From Bacillota bacterium (GTDB taxonomy: Bacteria; Bacillota; Clostridia; Lachnospirales; Lachnospiraceae): a stretch of 64,000 bases of DNA. The stretch is from contig JAFAFU010000063.1 in NCBI GenBank assembly GCA_023423335.1, positions 101,828 to 165,827 of the forward strand, in the 5' to 3' direction. The notes under the pieces were generated by a model, which did no database searches, had not been told where the DNA came from, and saw nothing but the letters and a program-made list of their open reading frames with translations. The translations under genes were made by a program, and so were the position numbers. Shown piece after piece: positions 26,964 to 35,470 of this stretch. Each line of letters starts with the position of its first letter. The stretch's first letter is position 1.

Positions 26964-28049
26964 ATGGAAAATAAAATAAAAATATTAACTTCTGCAATGG
27001 GGCTGGGAACTTACATTCCTGCATTACATATTGCGGATTATTTGAACAGAAATAATTACTTTGCGGATGTTGAGGTATTTGAAGATTTCTTTGATGAATT
27101 ATCGCTGGATAAATATACAAAGACAAAAGCTATGTTTCAAAGCAGCTATAAGGCTGCTGTATTGGGACATAAATTAGCGTCTAAAAAATTAAACTTTATA
27201 CTGAATGATACAACAATGGATCATATTTTACAAAAATGGAAAGAAGAGGTTATCGATACTTTTATCGTTTTATCAGGTAATTGGACCTCAATTGTGGGCC
27301 GGTACATGGATTGTTTTTCAAAAGTCAAAGCGATCATTGTACATATGGACGTCGGGGTAGCACCTTCCTGGAAAGATTTCGATAACCAAAACGGCAGGTT
27401 CCTTGAAATTTGGCCCATCGATGAGAAGGGTGTAAACTATATCATAGACAATCATTTTGATGAAATACCGGAAACGAGTCCCGGAAAAGAGCAGGATAAA
27501 TTTTTCCTGCACGGCGGGGGATGGGGGATGGGAACTTATTCGGAGAAGCTTAAAGAGCTGTCGGCAATATTACCCAATCCGATCATTACTACGATTAATG
27601 ACAGGAAAGAGTATCAGTCCCATAACAATACCACATATTATATGATTGATCCCGATTGGAAGCCCTGGCAAAAAAACAAAAACGCCGCTTATGATTATCC
27701 GCCTATGTATAAAGTGGATCATGATATTGAAAGCATTGAAAATGATCATTCCAATGGCTTGTATCATCTCTATCATTCCTGCTGCGGAATTATCAGTAAG
27801 CCTGGCGGGGGTACCTTAATGGATTCTCTCATTACTGCAACGCCGATTGTTTTTTTGGAACCGATAGCCGAGCATGAAAAAGTAAATGAGAAATTATGGA
27901 CGGAATTAGGATTCGGATTACCTTATGAAGCATGGATACAAAGTGAGGACCCGATAAAAGCGCTTCATGTAATGAAAGAGAACATACAAATTTGCCAATC
28001 CGGTACTCCGTATCTAGGGTCAAGATTGATAAAGGAGCTGTGCAAATAA
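26964..28049 (+). CDS. GT-B glycosyltransferase (UDP-glycosyltransferase/MGT-like)
   Basis: The 361-residue protein has an N-terminal Rossmann half that starts KILTSAMGLGTYIPAL. Its C-terminal donor-binding half holds SKPGGGTLMDSLITATPIVF and EPIAEHEKVN (about residues 275-310), the nucleotide-sugar signature of GT1/GT28-type enzymes. It follows the ATP-grasp gene by 30 bases, and its stop overlaps the next start by one base (TAATG). It probably glycosylates the cluster product; donor and acceptor cannot be read. Confidence 0.85.
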   Translation: MENKIKILTSAMGLGTYIPALHIADYLNRNNYFADVEVFEDFFDELSLDKYTKTKAMFQSSYKAAVLGHKLASKKLNFILNDTTMDHILQKWKEEVIDTFIVLSGNWTSIVGRYMDCFSKVKAIIVHMDVGVAPSWKDFDNQNGRFLEIWPIDEKGVNYIIDNHFDEIPETSPGKEQDKFFLHGGGWGMGTYSEKLKELSAILPNPIITTINDRKEYQSHNNTTYYMIDPDWKPWQKNKNAAYDYPPMYKVDHDIESIENDHSNGLYHLYHSCCGIISKPGGGTLMDSLITATPIVFLEPIAEHEKVNEKLWTELGFGLPYEAWIQSEDPIKALHVMKENIQICQSGTPYLGSRLIKELCK

Positions 28050-29218
28050 TGAAACAGCCAAAGACAACAAGGAAAATAAGTAAAGATGAGTCCTTAATCC
28101 TTGCACGGACTTCAAAAATCATGTCAATGGTATCAAAAGGAATAAAGGAAAAAGAAGATTTTGCTACGGATTTACCCTATATTATAGGATTAAAGTTAAC
28201 CAATCAATGTAATTTAAGGTGCAAACATTGTTATGAATGGAATGAACAAGGCTATCACCATAATTTAAGTAAGAAAGAGCAAAATCAGGAATTGGAATTT
28301 GAATTGTTTCAGAAAATAATGGATGAAACCAAGGAAGTCAAATCGAATTTATATTTATGGGGAGGGGAACCTTTAGTTCACAGTGCATTCGACAAAATAT
28401 CCCGTATCGTGGAAAAGGATAATCGTATTACAGCGATCTGTACAAACGGTATTTTGATTGATAAGAAATTGGATGATATATTAAGATTTGGTAAAAATCT
28501 CGAATTATTAATCGCGGTGGATGGTTTTGAAGAAGATAATGACGCTTTGCGCGGCAAGGGTACTTTTGAAAAGGTGATCCGCAACATTAAACATTTGCTG
28601 GATTTGAGGAAGGAAAATATTTTCCAAGGGAAGATATCAATCCATTGTGTACTAACCGGAGATAATCTTTCAAGAATTTTTGAATTTGTAAAATATTTTG
28701 AAGGCTTAGGGGTAGATTCCGTTATCTTGTGCTTTCCCTGGTACATATCAATGGAAACGTCAAAGAAAACCGATGTCTATTATAAAGAGCGTTTTGGAGA
28801 GCTTCACAGTTTTCCTCCCAGTTGGCACGCTTATAAATTTCAATTTCCGATTGACAGAATAGAAGAATTGCTGCAAGTAAGAAAAAAAGTTTTGGACAAC
28901 GTATGGAACATACAAGTGAAATTTCAACCCAATTTATCGGATGAGGAAATCTTACCTTTTTTAAAGGATGAATCAAATATTCAAAAGAATTACCGGTGTT
29001 ATTCCATAGCGGACAGAATGGAAGTTTTACCAAGCGGAGAAGTTACTTCCTGTAAACATTTTTCGGAATTTACCGTAGGCAATCTGAAAGAATATTCCGT
29101 AAAAGAAATATGGCACAATGAGAAGTTTAACAATATACGCAGAACGATACAGAGCGAACTCATGCCCGCCTGTTCCAAATGCAATAATCTATATTTGCAT
29201 GGAAGAAGAAATAATTGA
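28049..29218 (+). CDS. Radical SAM protein with SPASM domain
   Basis: The 389-residue protein has CNLRCKHC near residue 55, GGEPL at the SAM site and a C-terminal SPASM region with CYSIADRMEVLPSGEVTSC and CSKC for auxiliary Fe-S clusters. SPASM enzymes include peptide-modifying maturases and dehydrogenases such as BtrN, which oxidises an aminocyclitol alcohol in butirosin formation. No small precursor-peptide gene was seen next to it, so a small-molecule substrate is the simpler reading. The start at 28049 overlaps the previous stop and follows AAAGGAG. Confidence 0.9.
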   Translation: MKQPKTTRKISKDESLILARTSKIMSMVSKGIKEKEDFATDLPYIIGLKLTNQCNLRCKHCYEWNEQGYHHNLSKKEQNQELEFELFQKIMDETKEVKSNLYLWGGEPLVHSAFDKISRIVEKDNRITAICTNGILIDKKLDDILRFGKNLELLIAVDGFEEDNDALRGKGTFEKVIRNIKHLLDLRKENIFQGKISIHCVLTGDNLSRIFEFVKYFEGLGVDSVILCFPWYISMETSKKTDVYYKERFGELHSFPPSWHAYKFQFPIDRIEELLQVRKKVLDNVWNIQVKFQPNLSDEEILPFLKDESNIQKNYRCYSIADRMEVLPSGEVTSCKHFSEFTVGNLKEYSVKEIWHNEKFNNIRRTIQSELMPACSKCNNLYLHGRRNN

Positions 29219-29282
29219 GGCTGTTGCATTTTATTTATAATTGATATAGGGAAGAGGTCAATAAGCTTCCTTTACACACAGA

Positions 29283-29368
29283 TTGAAAGACAGATCATTC
29301 CTTTTGTGAGCCATAAGCATACCAAGCCGTTCGCTTATGACTCACAAAAGGAACAGTCTGTCTTTCAA
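29283..29368 (+). promoter_or_regulatory. Long leader hairpin before the DUF362 gene
   Basis: TTGAAAGACAGA pairs with TCTGTCTTTCAA at the ends. Inside, TTCCTTTTGTGAG pairs with CTCACAAAAGGAA and CATAAGC with GCTTATG, giving an almost continuous 86-nt hairpin with a small loop. It stands 25 bases before the gene and has no T-run. It may stabilise or process the mRNA or split the operon. Confidence 0.75.
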
Positions 29369-29393
29369 ATAATGTATTACAGGAAGGGTTCTT

Positions 29394-30539
29394 ATGAAAC
29401 AATCAACAGTTGCAGTCATTAAAGTAAATGAAAACATTGAGGAAGCATTGGATAAGCTGATCGGGTGTCTTGGAGGATTGGATACGGTCCTATTACCGCT
29501 GCAAATGGTTATGATAAAGCCGGATTGGAGTACGGAGCAATCTTATCAATCCGGTTCGGTTACACATCCCGAATTATTAAAGGCATTAATTAAAAAAGTC
29601 TTAAATTGCGGTACGAGACAGGTATTCGTTGGCGATGCCTCCATGGTTGGGCTAAAAACAACGGAAAAGGCAATCAATGACAGCGGAATCAATGAATTAG
29701 GGCTAAAACGGGTTAAGACCGTTGATTTTAAAAAATCGGAATACATAGAGGTTGGGATATCAAATGCATTGCGGTTTCGGAGATTGTCATTTCCGAAAGA
29801 ATATATGCAGTCGCAGGTGATTATTAATGTACCGGTGATGAAAACTCATAATTTGCTGCCGGTTGCCTTGGGCTTAAAGAATTTGAAAAGTATATTAAAG
29901 GATGAAGACCGCAGGAGGATATTGAGCTTCGGCTTGGAAGAAGGGCTTGTTGACGTTAACAGGATTGCTTTGGCAGATTTAACAATTATCGACGGAATTA
30001 TCGGAATGGATGGAGACGGTCCGTTTAACGGGACTCCTGCTGATGCAAAGGTATTGATAGGTTCAACAGACCCTCTGGCTGCGGAAGCAGTGGCCATAGA
30101 GATCATGGGTTTTGGAGAAATGCGAATGCGATATCTGGAACTGGCTTACGAGGCTGGCTTTGGTGAAATAAATTTAGACCATATAAAATTAACAGGCGAT
30201 TCTATTGAGCAAGTGAAAAGAAAATTTCAAAACCCATCCTTTCACAAAAAAATATTGAACAATGGGAGGATAAAAATAAATCAGGAAAATGCATGCGGCT
30301 CCTGCCGGTACATGTTAAACCAGTTTTTAAAAGGGTATGAAAAAGAGCTGCTTGCAATGAAGGACGAAATGGAATTATATATGGGAAGTATGGATAACGG
30401 GATTTGCGGAGAGGAAAAATGCAGAATTGGAATTGGAAATTGTACTCTTTCGCATAAAAATGAATTATCTTTGTGTATTGATGGTTGTCCGCCGAGCATA
30501 AATGCACTAAAAACGATAATAAAAGGCTTTAATCAATAA
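29394..30539 (+). CDS. DUF362-family protein with cysteine-rich C-terminus
   Basis: A 381-residue protein. The DUF362 core spans about residues 5-245: VMIKPDWS, VNVPVMKTHNLLPVALGLKNLKS, a DGIIGMDGDGPFNGTPAD segment and STDPLAAEAVAIEIMGF. The last ~90 residues hold CGSCRY, CGEEKCRIGIGNC and CIDGCPP, enough cysteines for one or two Fe-S clusters, but not in a standard ferredoxin spacing. DUF362 proteins are often found with redox or specialised-metabolite genes and their activity is not settled. Here it probably assists the radical SAM or dehydrogenase step. Confidence 0.78.
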   Translation: MKQSTVAVIKVNENIEEALDKLIGCLGGLDTVLLPLQMVMIKPDWSTEQSYQSGSVTHPELLKALIKKVLNCGTRQVFVGDASMVGLKTTEKAINDSGINELGLKRVKTVDFKKSEYIEVGISNALRFRRLSFPKEYMQSQVIINVPVMKTHNLLPVALGLKNLKSILKDEDRRRILSFGLEEGLVDVNRIALADLTIIDGIIGMDGDGPFNGTPADAKVLIGSTDPLAAEAVAIEIMGFGEMRMRYLELAYEAGFGEINLDHIKLTGDSIEQVKRKFQNPSFHKKILNNGRIKINQENACGSCRYMLNQFLKGYEKELLAMKDEMELYMGSMDNGICGEEKCRIGIGNCTLSHKNELSLCIDGCPPSINALKTIIKGFNQ

Positions 30540-30562
30540 GGGACTCTGCGCAAAGTTTTGTA

Positions 30563-30590
30563 TGCCGCTTTAGGCGGCAGATGGAGGTAA
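30563..30590 (+). promoter_or_regulatory. Hairpin with built-in ribosome site before the ABC ATPase gene
   Basis: TGCCGC (30563-30568) pairs with GCGGCA (30574-30579) and is followed at once by GATGGAGGTAAA and the ATG at 30592. The TTTTGTATGCCGC start and ATGGAGGT end match the third hairpin of the leader module at 43672, 47009 and the GH11 genes. The first two hairpins of that module are not evident here. Confidence 0.6.
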
Positions 30591-30591
30591 A

Positions 30592-31578
30592 ATGGCTGAG
30601 ATTATAGTAGAAGGATTGAGTAAGAATTTTACATACAGCAAAAAAGAAGCAGGTTTAAAAAATTCAATAAAAAATTTATTTCATACGGAAAAGCATGTAA
30701 AAAAAGCAGTAAAAAATATATCCTTCCAGTTAGAAAAGGGAGAAATTGTAGGATTCTTAGGTCCGAACGGAGCGGGCAAAACCACAACCCTGAAAATGCT
30801 TTCAGGAATTATGCATCCAAGCAGCGGAAAGGCGTCTGTTTTAGGATATACGCCTTGGGAAAGAAAGAATGCATTCAAAAGACAAATCTCAATCGTATTA
30901 GGACAAAAAAATCAATTATGGTGGGACTTGCCGGCGAATGAGTCTTTATTTCTCAATAAATGCATCTATAAAATTGAAGATAAACGTTACAACAATTTGA
31001 TTGATGAACTCAGCGAATTGTTGCAGGTAAAAGATTTATTAGGAATTCAGGTACGTAATTTATCCCTTGGCGAGAGAATGAAAATGGAATTAATCGCGGC
31101 ACTAATTCATAGCCCCAAAGTTCTGTTTTTAGATGAACCTACGATTGGCCTTGATATTGTCGCCCAAAAAGCCATTCGGGAATTTTTAAAAGAGTATAAC
31201 CGAAAAGAAAAAACTACAATTTTGCTGACCAGCCACTATATGCATGATATTGAGGACCTATGCCAAAGGGCGATAGTAATTAACAGCGGAGATTTGGTTT
31301 ATGACGGAAGCATAAAAGAAATAAATGAAAAGATGAATAACAAAAAGATATTTCAATTTCAATTCGAAAATGCTGTGGAACAGTCTGAAATTGAAAAATT
31401 AGGAACGATAGTAGAGTTCAATCCATATTCCGTAACTTTGGAAGTGAACAGAGATGAAACACAAAAAATCTCTTCCCATATTTTAAATCAATATTTAGTC
31501 AAGGATTATAACTTAACGGACATTCCCTTAGAAGATAGCATTGCCTTATTATACCAAAAGGAAAGGGAGACGGTATGA
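30592..31578 (+). CDS. ABC exporter ATP-binding protein
   Basis: The 328-residue nucleotide-binding protein has Walker A GPNGAGKTT (about residues 60-68), the signature LSLGERMKMEL, Walker B VLFLDEPTIGLD and the H-loop TSHYMHDIE. Its C-terminal ~100-residue extension is usual for this subfamily (COG4586 type, partner of ABC2_membrane_6 permeases). It overlaps the first permease gene by 4 bases. The three-gene unit is likely to export the cluster product and so provide self-protection. Confidence 0.92.
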   Translation: MAEIIVEGLSKNFTYSKKEAGLKNSIKNLFHTEKHVKKAVKNISFQLEKGEIVGFLGPNGAGKTTTLKMLSGIMHPSSGKASVLGYTPWERKNAFKRQISIVLGQKNQLWWDLPANESLFLNKCIYKIEDKRYNNLIDELSELLQVKDLLGIQVRNLSLGERMKMELIAALIHSPKVLFLDEPTIGLDIVAQKAIREFLKEYNRKEKTTILLTSHYMHDIEDLCQRAIVINSGDLVYDGSIKEINEKMNNKKIFQFQFENAVEQSEIEKLGTIVEFNPYSVTLEVNRDETQKISSHILNQYLVKDYNLTDIPLEDSIALLYQKERETV

Positions 31579-32375
31579 ATATATATAAGCAGGCGTTTTC
31601 GCTAGGATTACAAAAAGCAATGAGATACCGGGTCAATTTCTATGTGGGAATGATTAGTATTATATTTCCTATGTGTATACAATATTTTTTATGGACAAGC
31701 ATATTTTCTTCCGGGAGCCAGGGAATGCATTTTGGATATACGCTGCCCCAAATGCTTTCTTATGCGGCATTTGCCGTAATCACTTCACGAACCATTTTCG
31801 GAGGTTTTATTTATGAAGTAAATTTTGAAATTAAGTCGGGAGGCATGGCAAAATATTTGGTTCGCCCCATGAGATATATGCCATATCAGATTTCCTGCTA
31901 TTTAGGAGAGAAATTTGTTTCCATATTGCTATCTTCGGTTTTGATTGTTGTCGTCAGTGTTGTATTTAATACCCGCTGGCCGAATACGATAACGCTCCAA
32001 AATGTATTATTATATTTTCTGGTTCTTGTATTTGCAATAGTTTTGAATTTTGTTCTTTATTTTAGTATTTGCGGAGCGGGTTTTTGGATGAGGGATGCCT
32101 CGGGAGCCATTTTTATCATTACGGTTGTAGGCAATATCATTAGCGGCGGTGTTTTTCCGTTAGACATATTCAGCGGGAGAATTCAGTTCATTTTAAAGCT
32201 GTTTCCGTTTTCCTACACAAATTATTTTCCGGTATCAGTATTATGCGGAAGAACAGTCGGCAGCGATATATACTTAGGAATGATGGTACAATTAAGCTGG
32301 ATTCTAATCGTTTTATCAATACAGCAAATTGTTTGGAAACAAGGCGTTAAAAGATATACTGCGGTTGGGGGATGA
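31575..32375 (+). CDS. ABC-2-type exporter permease, first subunit
   Basis: The 266-residue protein has six predicted membrane helices and the SGGMAKYLVRPMRY segment typical of the ABC2_membrane_6/DUF990 permeases that work in pairs (COG4587/COG3694). It starts within the end of the ATPase gene and is followed by the second permease after 30 bases. Confidence 0.87.
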   Translation: MNIYKQAFSLGLQKAMRYRVNFYVGMISIIFPMCIQYFLWTSIFSSGSQGMHFGYTLPQMLSYAAFAVITSRTIFGGFIYEVNFEIKSGGMAKYLVRPMRYMPYQISCYLGEKFVSILLSSVLIVVVSVVFNTRWPNTITLQNVLLYFLVLVFAIVLNFVLYFSICGAGFWMRDASGAIFIITVVGNIISGGVFPLDIFSGRIQFILKLFPFSYTNYFPVSVLCGRTVGSDIYLGMMVQLSWILIVLSIQQIVWKQGVKRYTAVGG

Positions 32376-32405
32376 GTATAACGATATGGAAAGGATGGTG
32401 TATCC

Positions 32406-33203
32406 ATGCATCTGAAAGATTATATAAAGTTATATATGTATATGGTAAAGAACAACATTATGGCACAGATGGAGTTTAAAGCAAATTTTGTTTCGTCAAT
32501 TATAACAGAAATTGCTTTTTTGATGTCAAAGGCCTTGTATATCATAGTTATTTATTCCGTTGGTTTTTCAATTAATGGGGTAACGCCGCATCAAATGTTA
32601 ATGTTTATTGGTTCCTTTACAGTAATTACAGGGATTATGGACTCCGTTTATTATCCCAATATTGCATCCATACCGGAATATATAAGAAGCGGAGAGCTGG
32701 ATATTTATTTGACCAAGCCAATATCCACACAATTTTTGGCTTCTTTTCGTAAATTTAATATAGGGCTTGGAATACCGAATGTGCTGGCGGGAGTTATTAT
32801 GATAGTGATTTCCTGGTATTTGTCCGGTGTTCCGGTTACTCCATTAAATATTATTGGATATATCACTTTTACGATTATCGGAAGTATATTAACGTACCCT
32901 CTTTTATTCTTTCCAACAATTTTGGCGTTTTGGCTTGTAAAAACAGACTCCTTATATGACCTCACTTTTTCCTCCTGGGATTTTAATAATATGCCAATGA
33001 CCATATATAATAAAGTCGTACAAAGAATCGGGATCTTTATTTTACCTATTTTTATCCTGACAAATTTTGCGCCGATGTATGTATTCGGTATGTTGCCGCT
33101 GATTTATGGAGTTTTTGCTTTTCTGGCCGTACCTCTTTTTGTTGGTCTGGTAATCCTGTTCTGGAATAAAGCAATAAAAAGTTATACGAGCGCAAGCAGC
33201 TAA
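32406..33203 (+). CDS. ABC-2-type exporter permease, second subunit
   Basis: The 265-residue six-helix protein has the RSGELDIYLTKPIST motif, the counterpart of the LVRP motif in the first permease. It presumably forms a heterodimer with that protein. It is the last gene before a structured 150-base gap. Confidence 0.87.
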   Translation: MHLKDYIKLYMYMVKNNIMAQMEFKANFVSSIITEIAFLMSKALYIIVIYSVGFSINGVTPHQMLMFIGSFTVITGIMDSVYYPNIASIPEYIRSGELDIYLTKPISTQFLASFRKFNIGLGIPNVLAGVIMIVISWYLSGVPVTPLNIIGYITFTIIGSILTYPLLFFPTILAFWLVKTDSLYDLTFSSWDFNNMPMTIYNKVVQRIGIFILPIFILTNFAPMYVFGMLPLIYGVFAFLAVPLFVGLVILFWNKAIKSYTSASS

Positions 33204-33213
33204 GGTGAATAGT

Positions 33214-33284
33214 CTCACAAAATCGTGTGAGCCATTGGAATAACTGAGGTGTTCGGGCAGCAGCACTCACATCTTGTTATTCCA
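33214..33284 (+). promoter_or_regulatory. Structured leader before the Gfo/Idh gene
   Basis: CTCACA/TGTGAG (33214-33231) forms one hairpin and TGGAATAAC/GTTATTCCA (33236-33244 with 33276-33284) encloses a second region holding GAGGTG/CACTC. Like the DUF362 leader it contains the CTCACAAAA word. No T-run is present. Confidence 0.5.
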
Positions 33285-33353
33285 GGTATTAATTCCGAAG
33301 GTTGTGCCTGCCGTCATCAAAGCATGTAAACTATATTTTTTGGGAGTGATTTT

Positions 33354-34325
33354 ATGAGAAAGTTAAATTTTTCAATTTTAGGTGCCGGAAATATATCAAA
33401 GAAGATGGCAAAAACCATATCCATGATGCCGGATAAGGCAGTGCCCTTTGCCATTGCATCAAGAGACATAAAAAAAGCGAAAAGGCTGGCCGATAAATAT
33501 GGTTTTTTGAAGGCTTATGATTCTTATGAAAAAATGCTGGAAGACCCGGAAGTGGATGTAGTATATGTAGCTTCACCCAATTCCTGGCATTATGAGCATG
33601 TGAAATTATGTCTGAAGCATAATAAGCATGTATTATGTGAAAAACCCTTTGCTATCAATGAAAAACAAGCCGCAGAGCTGTTTGAGACGGCGAAGGAAAA
33701 AAACCTATTTGTCGGCGAAGCAATGTGGACGGTTTTTTTACCTTATAATTTAGAACTAAAAAAATTGATATCGGATGGGATTATTGGAGATATCTCTTTC
33801 ATACAAGTATCTTTTGGTTCCGATATGACAAGGACCGAGAGATTGACAAGTCCGGATCTCGCAGGCGGCGCATTGTTAGATCTGGGGGTATATGCAATTG
33901 CTTTTATGAAGACTTTTTTTGGAAAAGATATCAAAAGCATCAAATCAAGCCCTGTATTTTTAGAATCCGGCGTCGATGGCAAAAGCTGTACGGTTTTAAC
34001 CTATAGCGACGGGAAGATGGCTGCTCTATCCTCAGATATGACTGCAATATTAGGAAACAAAGCAGTAATTTATGGGAACAAGGGCCGCATCGAGGTGGAT
34101 AATTTTTGGTGTGCAGAAAAGCTTGCCGTCTATAATAACAGGGGCGATATGACGGAATATGTCTATTCATTTGAAATAAACGGATATGCCTATGAAATCG
34201 TAAAACTATATGAGGCCATAAATGATGGGAAATTAGAATATGACCAGTGGACGCAGGAAGATACAACCAGCGTTTTACATATCTGCGATCAAATAAGAGA
34301 TGAATGGAAAAGTGAATCACAATAA
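33354..34325 (+). CDS. Gfo/Idh/MocA-family NAD(P)-dependent oxidoreductase
   Basis: The 323-residue protein has a Rossmann domain with LGAGNISKK (residues 9-17) and the family motif CEKPFAIN, where the Lys is catalytic. A C-terminal alpha/beta substrate domain includes SPDLAGGALLDLGVYAI. Family members oxidise or reduce sugars, inositols and related alcohols with NAD(P). In this cluster it is a good candidate for making a keto-sugar or cyclitol intermediate. The BtrH-like gene starts 29 bases later. Confidence 0.9.
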   Translation: MRKLNFSILGAGNISKKMAKTISMMPDKAVPFAIASRDIKKAKRLADKYGFLKAYDSYEKMLEDPEVDVVYVASPNSWHYEHVKLCLKHNKHVLCEKPFAINEKQAAELFETAKEKNLFVGEAMWTVFLPYNLELKKLISDGIIGDISFIQVSFGSDMTRTERLTSPDLAGGALLDLGVYAIAFMKTFFGKDIKSIKSSPVFLESGVDGKSCTVLTYSDGKMAALSSDMTAILGNKAVIYGNKGRIEVDNFWCAEKLAVYNNRGDMTEYVYSFEINGYAYEIVKLYEAINDGKLEYDQWTQEDTTSVLHICDQIRDEWKSESQ

Positions 34326-34354
34326 ATACTGTGGCAGAAAGGGGAACAAAACAT

Positions 34355-35362
34355 ATGAAAAAAATATTGCCTGTTGAGTATCCGCCGATAACGTCTTATA
34401 TTTCAATTGCCCATATATTGTCTGTGCTATGGCCATTGAAAGAAGTAATAATGCCATGGTTTTGCCAACAATACATACAACTAACTTCCACTAAAAAATT
34501 TGGTCATTTTTATGACTGTGTATCCGATGATATGCTGTCTTTTCCGGCTCAATGTCCTTTTTTTGAAGTTCAGCTTCTGGATAAAAGAAGATTGTATAAT
34601 TACCCAGAAAAGTTTTCAGAGTTTTTGGAGTTTCATCTTTTAAATGACTGCTATGTGATAACCGGTGTAGACGAATATTATGTGAACTGCGGATGGAATT
34701 ATCAGAAAACTCATTATGTACATCAGGCATTATTTTATGGCTGTGACACGAAGGAGAGAAAATTTTTCCTTTCGGATTTCTTTGGAGATAAATACACGCA
34801 AACTGAAATCTCATATGATCAAATTGACGAAGGGGACAGGTACACCCCTAAGGAGCTTGATAAATGGTTTCATGAAGTTTCAATATTCAATTATTTAGAA
34901 AGACACGAACCCTATCGTATCAACATAGAATTGATTAAGCTATTCATAAGCGACTATATCAATAGCCGGGATAGCTTCTATAAGATTAATTTTAGCAGGT
35001 ACCGGGATGGCGATCGATATGATTATGGGTTACAGTACTATGATAATATGGCGGAATTGATTGCTGATCAGAGAGAGAAAATTGATATCAGACCATTTCA
35101 TGTTCTATATGATCATAAAGTAGCTATGCTGATACGCTTAGAGTATTTATACCGAAATTCATTTTTGGACATGAATACTTATAATCGTTTGTGCTTTGAG
35201 ATAACCCAGCTGAAGAAAGAGAATTTTAGCCTTAGACAAATGGTATTGAAATATAATTTCAGACCGGAGAGAATGAACGTAGACAGTATGATTCATAAAT
35301 GTATGTCCTTGAAGCAAAAAGAGTATGATACATTTTCTTTCCTGTTAAAAGCTTTGTCATAA
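34355..35362 (+). CDS. BtrH N-terminal-domain-like protein, possible acyltransferase
   Basis: The 335-residue protein has the segment VDEYYVNCGWNYQKTHYVHQALFYGCD (about residues 107-133, here shown only to be located by its DEYY, YQK and H-x-x-H parts). This resembles the BtrH/DUF4872 papain-like fold found near peptide and aminoglycoside genes. BtrH moves the acyl side chain from its ACP to the sugar amine in butirosin synthesis. The usual N-terminal HC(E/G) nucleophile motif is not evident: the matching region reads PPITSYISIAHIL. The start at 34355 follows AAAGGGG. The function is therefore uncertain, but co-occurrence with ACP and ATP-grasp is telling. Confidence 0.6.
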   Translation: MKKILPVEYPPITSYISIAHILSVLWPLKEVIMPWFCQQYIQLTSTKKFGHFYDCVSDDMLSFPAQCPFFEVQLLDKRRLYNYPEKFSEFLEFHLLNDCYVITGVDEYYVNCGWNYQKTHYVHQALFYGCDTKERKFFLSDFFGDKYTQTEISYDQIDEGDRYTPKELDKWFHEVSIFNYLERHEPYRINIELIKLFISDYINSRDSFYKINFSRYRDGDRYDYGLQYYDNMAELIADQREKIDIRPFHVLYDHKVAMLIRLEYLYRNSFLDMNTYNRLCFEITQLKKENFSLRQMVLKYNFRPERMNVDSMIHKCMSLKQKEYDTFSFLLKALS

Positions 35363-35399
35363 ATTTATGATTTCATTTTATAAAGTGATAAATAACCAT

Positions 35400-35433
35400 A
35401 AAAGTGGCTTACTCTTTGACGTAAGCCACTTTT
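35400..35433. terminator. Bidirectional terminator
   Basis: A 13-bp perfect stem AAAAGTGGCTTAC / GTAAGCCACTTTT with an 8-nt loop. Both flanks are T-rich in their reading direction, and it lies between converging genes. Confidence 0.85.
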
Positions 35434-35470
35434 GATTATTATTTATTTCTATCCTCTTGATTTTACTAAT

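Noticed and set aside
25622..29218. Precursor peptide for the SPASM radical SAM enzyme (RiPP idea)
   Set aside because: No small gene with a suitable start and ribosome site was seen next to the enzyme; the ACP gene is the only small frame and is clearly a carrier protein.
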